From: Spirochaetota bacterium
GTDB taxonomy: Bacteria > Spirochaetota > Brachyspiria > Brachyspirales > JACRPF01
Direction: 5' to 3'
Assembly (NCBI GenBank): GCA_016214035.1
Contig: JACRPF010000013.1
Coordinates: forward strand, 1 to 64,000
Length of the DNA stretch: 64,000 nucleotides
The notes beneath the pieces are model-generated. The model searched no databases. It had not been told where the DNA came from and worked only from the letters and a program-made list of their open reading frames with translations. Below, piece by piece: positions 62,140 to 64,000 of this stretch. The translations under genes and the position numbers were made by a program. Numbering within the stretch: the stretch's first letter is position 1; each line of letters begins with the position of its first letter.

Positions 62140-64000
62140 CTACTTTTTCTTTTTTGCTGATTTCTTTCCCTTATGCGTTGCGCGGTCGGACATGGACGAC
62201 ACAGCCGCTACGCCGCTTTCATAGTCCGTGCCGATGATGTGCGGCAATGCCGAGGGACTCAATCCTTTCACGAGTTCCTGCTTCGACACGTCCTTGCGTT
62301 CATAGCGCAGGAATATGCCCCACGCATTGCCCGTGTTCGAATCGAGCGCGACGACGATCTCGTGCTCTCCTTTCGACGCGATGAACGGAATCTTCGCAGC
62401 ATCTGCTTTTGCCGGATTCGTTCCGTTGGGATCGTAGAACGCCTCGCGTCCGTCTATCCACATCTTCACCGGTCCGTCATAACCGAACAGCACCGAGAGT
62501 TCCATGCGTGACGCACATGTGATGCGGCTCACATAGTATACGAGCGCGGAACCGGCTTTGTTAAGCTCCTCGTGGCGGCTCATGAAATTACCGCTGAAGG
62601 TATGTTTCTTGAGCCCGAGCATCGATTTTTTCGGATACGGGAGACCGCCCACATCGGCATGACGCAGTATCTTGCTCACCTGCGGCGTACGGACGTATGA
62701 GGTTATCGGCGGGAGTCCGCCCGTTACGGTAACGGCTTTCGGTTTTGCGCACCAGGATGGTATGAAACGTTTTTCTGCTGCGAACAGTTCCTCTGCCATC
62801 GAGCGTATCTCGGAAAGTGAACAGACAGCGGCAGACAGAGGATCCATCATCATCGCGTGTATGACGGCTTCGCGGTCATGGTTCATGACACCGTTCACGG
62901 CGAGTTCGAACACCGCCATGTTCGAGCGGCAGAGCGCCGCGCACTGTTCGGGGAGGTCGCCGAAATGCGTGGGCATGAAACCGCGCGTGTCGACGAGTGT
63001 GGCGACTTCAACGACCCCCGTTTGCGGCAGGTTCGAGATCAAGCCGTCGTTCTTCACTGAGGCATAGATCACTTTTTTCCGGTCGAACATATGCGCTTCG
63101 ATGATGTCAGACGCGTATTCGTGCCCGCGCTTGAGCGGTATCTCGCGTTTGCCCATCGCCATCTCGTAGCGGCGCTTGTCGGTGGCCTTGCGCCATGACG
63201 GCCAGTTGTCCGCGTAGAAACTCGTGCCGCCTTTGTAGCCCTCGCGGCAATGGAGCTTGAGAAGGTCCTTCCGTTTGCGGTAATACGGCACATATTCTGA
63301 GTAGTGTCCGCAGCTTTCGGTGGAGAAATAGCCGAGGTTTGTGATGAGGTCGGTGCGTATCGGGAACGCCTCGATTACATCGGGGCGGAGTGCCGCTGCT
63401 CGGAGACGCGGATGCATATCCTCGCCTTTATAGGTGAGCGATGTGAACCACGCCATGTGATTGATGCCCGCGCACTGCCAGCGGAGTTCCTCGTAGGGAA
63501 CGCCGAGTATGTCGGAGACCTGACGCGAGTTGCCCTGCACGGAGTGGCAGAGACCTACGAACGGCTGATCGGTGGTGCGAACCGCGCCGAGCGTCATCAT
63601 CGACATGGGGTTCGTGTAGTTCATGATGAGCGCTTTGGGGCAGAGCTTCTTCGCGTCCTCGAGTATGCCGATAAACGGGGGCAGCGTGCGGAGCGTCTTC
63701 ATCACGCCGCCCGGTCCGATAGTGTCGCCGATGCACTGGTCGATGCCGTACTTGAGCGGTATGTCGTTGTCGTGCCGTACGCACTGCACGCCCGACACTT
63801 CGATGGTGCTGATGAGGTAATCGGTTCCGGGTAGTATCTTCTTTCTGTCGGTGGACGCCTCGATGCGCCATTTCGTTTTTTTGAGGAGCGTAAGTATGCG
63901 GTTGAGCAGTTTTACGTTTATCGCCAGACGATCCGCGTCGATATCCACAAGACCGATAACACCTTCATCAAGACCTTCGATGTTGAGGATGTCGGTGAAG
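62140..64000 (-). CDS. GH4 glycosidase with C-terminal beta-sandwich, 5' end outside window
   Basis: At least 619 residues. The frame is open to the window edge and still reads GH4 there ([20 protein letters not shown]), so only about 20 N-terminal residues are missing. The GH4 core has '[14 protein letters not shown]', '[16 protein letters not shown]' (metal Cys) and '[12 protein letters not shown]'. The core ends near residue 450 of the visible part. The last 150 residues form an added domain ([59 protein letters not shown]) resembling a beta-sandwich carbohydrate-binding domain, then a Lys-rich tail ([10 protein letters not shown]). GH4 enzymes normally lack such a tail. It is the first of two adjacent GH4 genes. 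Confidence 0.88.
   Translation of the reverse strand, partial: FTDILNIEGLDEGVIGLVDIDADRLAINVKLLNRILTLLKKTKWRIEASTDRKKILPGTDYLISTIEVSGVQCVRHDNDIPLKYGIDQCIGDTIGPGGVMKTLRTLPPFIGILEDAKKLCPKALIMNYTNPMSMMTLGAVRTTDQPFVGLCHSVQGNSRQVSDILGVPYEELRWQCAGINHMAWFTSLTYKGEDMHPRLRAAALRPDVIEAFPIRTDLITNLGYFSTESCGHYSEYVPYYRKRKDLLKLHCREGYKGGTSFYADNWPSWRKATDKRRYEMAMGKREIPLKRGHEYASDIIEAHMFDRKKVIYASVKNDGLISNLPQTGVVEVATLVDTRGFMPTHFGDLPEQCAALCRSNMAVFELAVNGVMNHDREAVIHAMMMDPLSAAVCSLSEIRSMAEELFAAEKRFIPSWCAKPKAVTVTGGLPPITSYVRTPQVSKILRHADVGGLPYPKKSMLGLKKHTFSGNFMSRHEELNKAGSALVYYVSRITCASRMELSVLFGYDGPVKMWIDGREAFYDPNGTNPAKADAAKIPFIASKGEHEIVVALDSNTGNAWGIFLRYERKDVSKQELVKGLSPSALPHIIGTDYESGVAAVSSMSDRATHKGKKSAKKKK

Overview
The window is a bacterial chromosome segment of about 55% GC, apart from an A+T-richer stretch at the left end. 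The organism is probably a flagellated, diderm, polysaccharide-degrading bacterium. FliO, FapA (DUF342), a PilZ regulator, a CsgG-type fragment, lipoproteins and a Tat sulfatase fit Spirochaetota best. That placement is an inference from gene content, because the window has no rRNA or other taxonomic marker. Many genes are preceded by clear sigma-70 promoters of the form TTGAC(A/T/G), a 16-17 nt spacer and TAT(A/A-C)(A/T)T, and by good ribosome-binding sites. These decide most of the starts given here.

Region 1 (1-3800) is an accessory stretch: a broken DUF1848 gene, phage/plasmid-type genes (DUF6876-like, DUF932), a small sigma-region-4-like HTH protein, orphan small ORFs and a truncated CsgG-family gene. 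Region 2 (3887-6508) is housekeeping: a tiny membrane peptide coupled to scpA-scpB, then an EamA transporter. Region 3 (6536-16726) is glycan-related: a secreted clan GH-A hydrolase, two sulfatases divergent from an AraC regulator with a recognisable operator, and a glycosyltransferase overlapping a GH130 gene. Region 4 (16769-26977) holds mtnP, a lone OppC-type permease with a DJ-1 protein, gltB-gltD behind a candidate sigma-54 promoter with an upstream NtrC-like site, and a steroid-5-alpha-reductase-family protein.

Region 5 (26981-40822) holds three tRNA genes, each the first gene of a probable tRNA-mRNA transcript, plus an apparently leaderless purL, fliO, a TPR/NHL/VWA-like secreted protein, a MATE exporter, and a regulator-guaB-fapA operon. 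Region 6 (40948-55831) is a second glycan block: GH38, a pectate-lyase-fold protein with a LamG-like domain, an esterase-like hydrolase, an FAD oxidoreductase, a second beta-helix protein, an EamA transporter, a NodB deacetylase and a GH50-like protein. A band-7 protein lies inside it. Region 7 (55983-64000) holds a YgiB/lipoprotein/YgiC-like operon, a PEP-synthase-type ATP-grasp protein with a KaiC-like N-terminus, and two GH4 glycosidases, the last cut by the window edge.

Together the secreted hydrolases, sulfatases, lyase-fold proteins and cytoplasmic GH38, GH4 and GH130 enzymes suggest degradation of complex, probably sulfated plant or algal glycans. No sulfatase-maturing enzyme, SusC/D pair or complete sugar transporter is present here. 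I found no CRISPR array, insertion sequence, integrase or rRNA.
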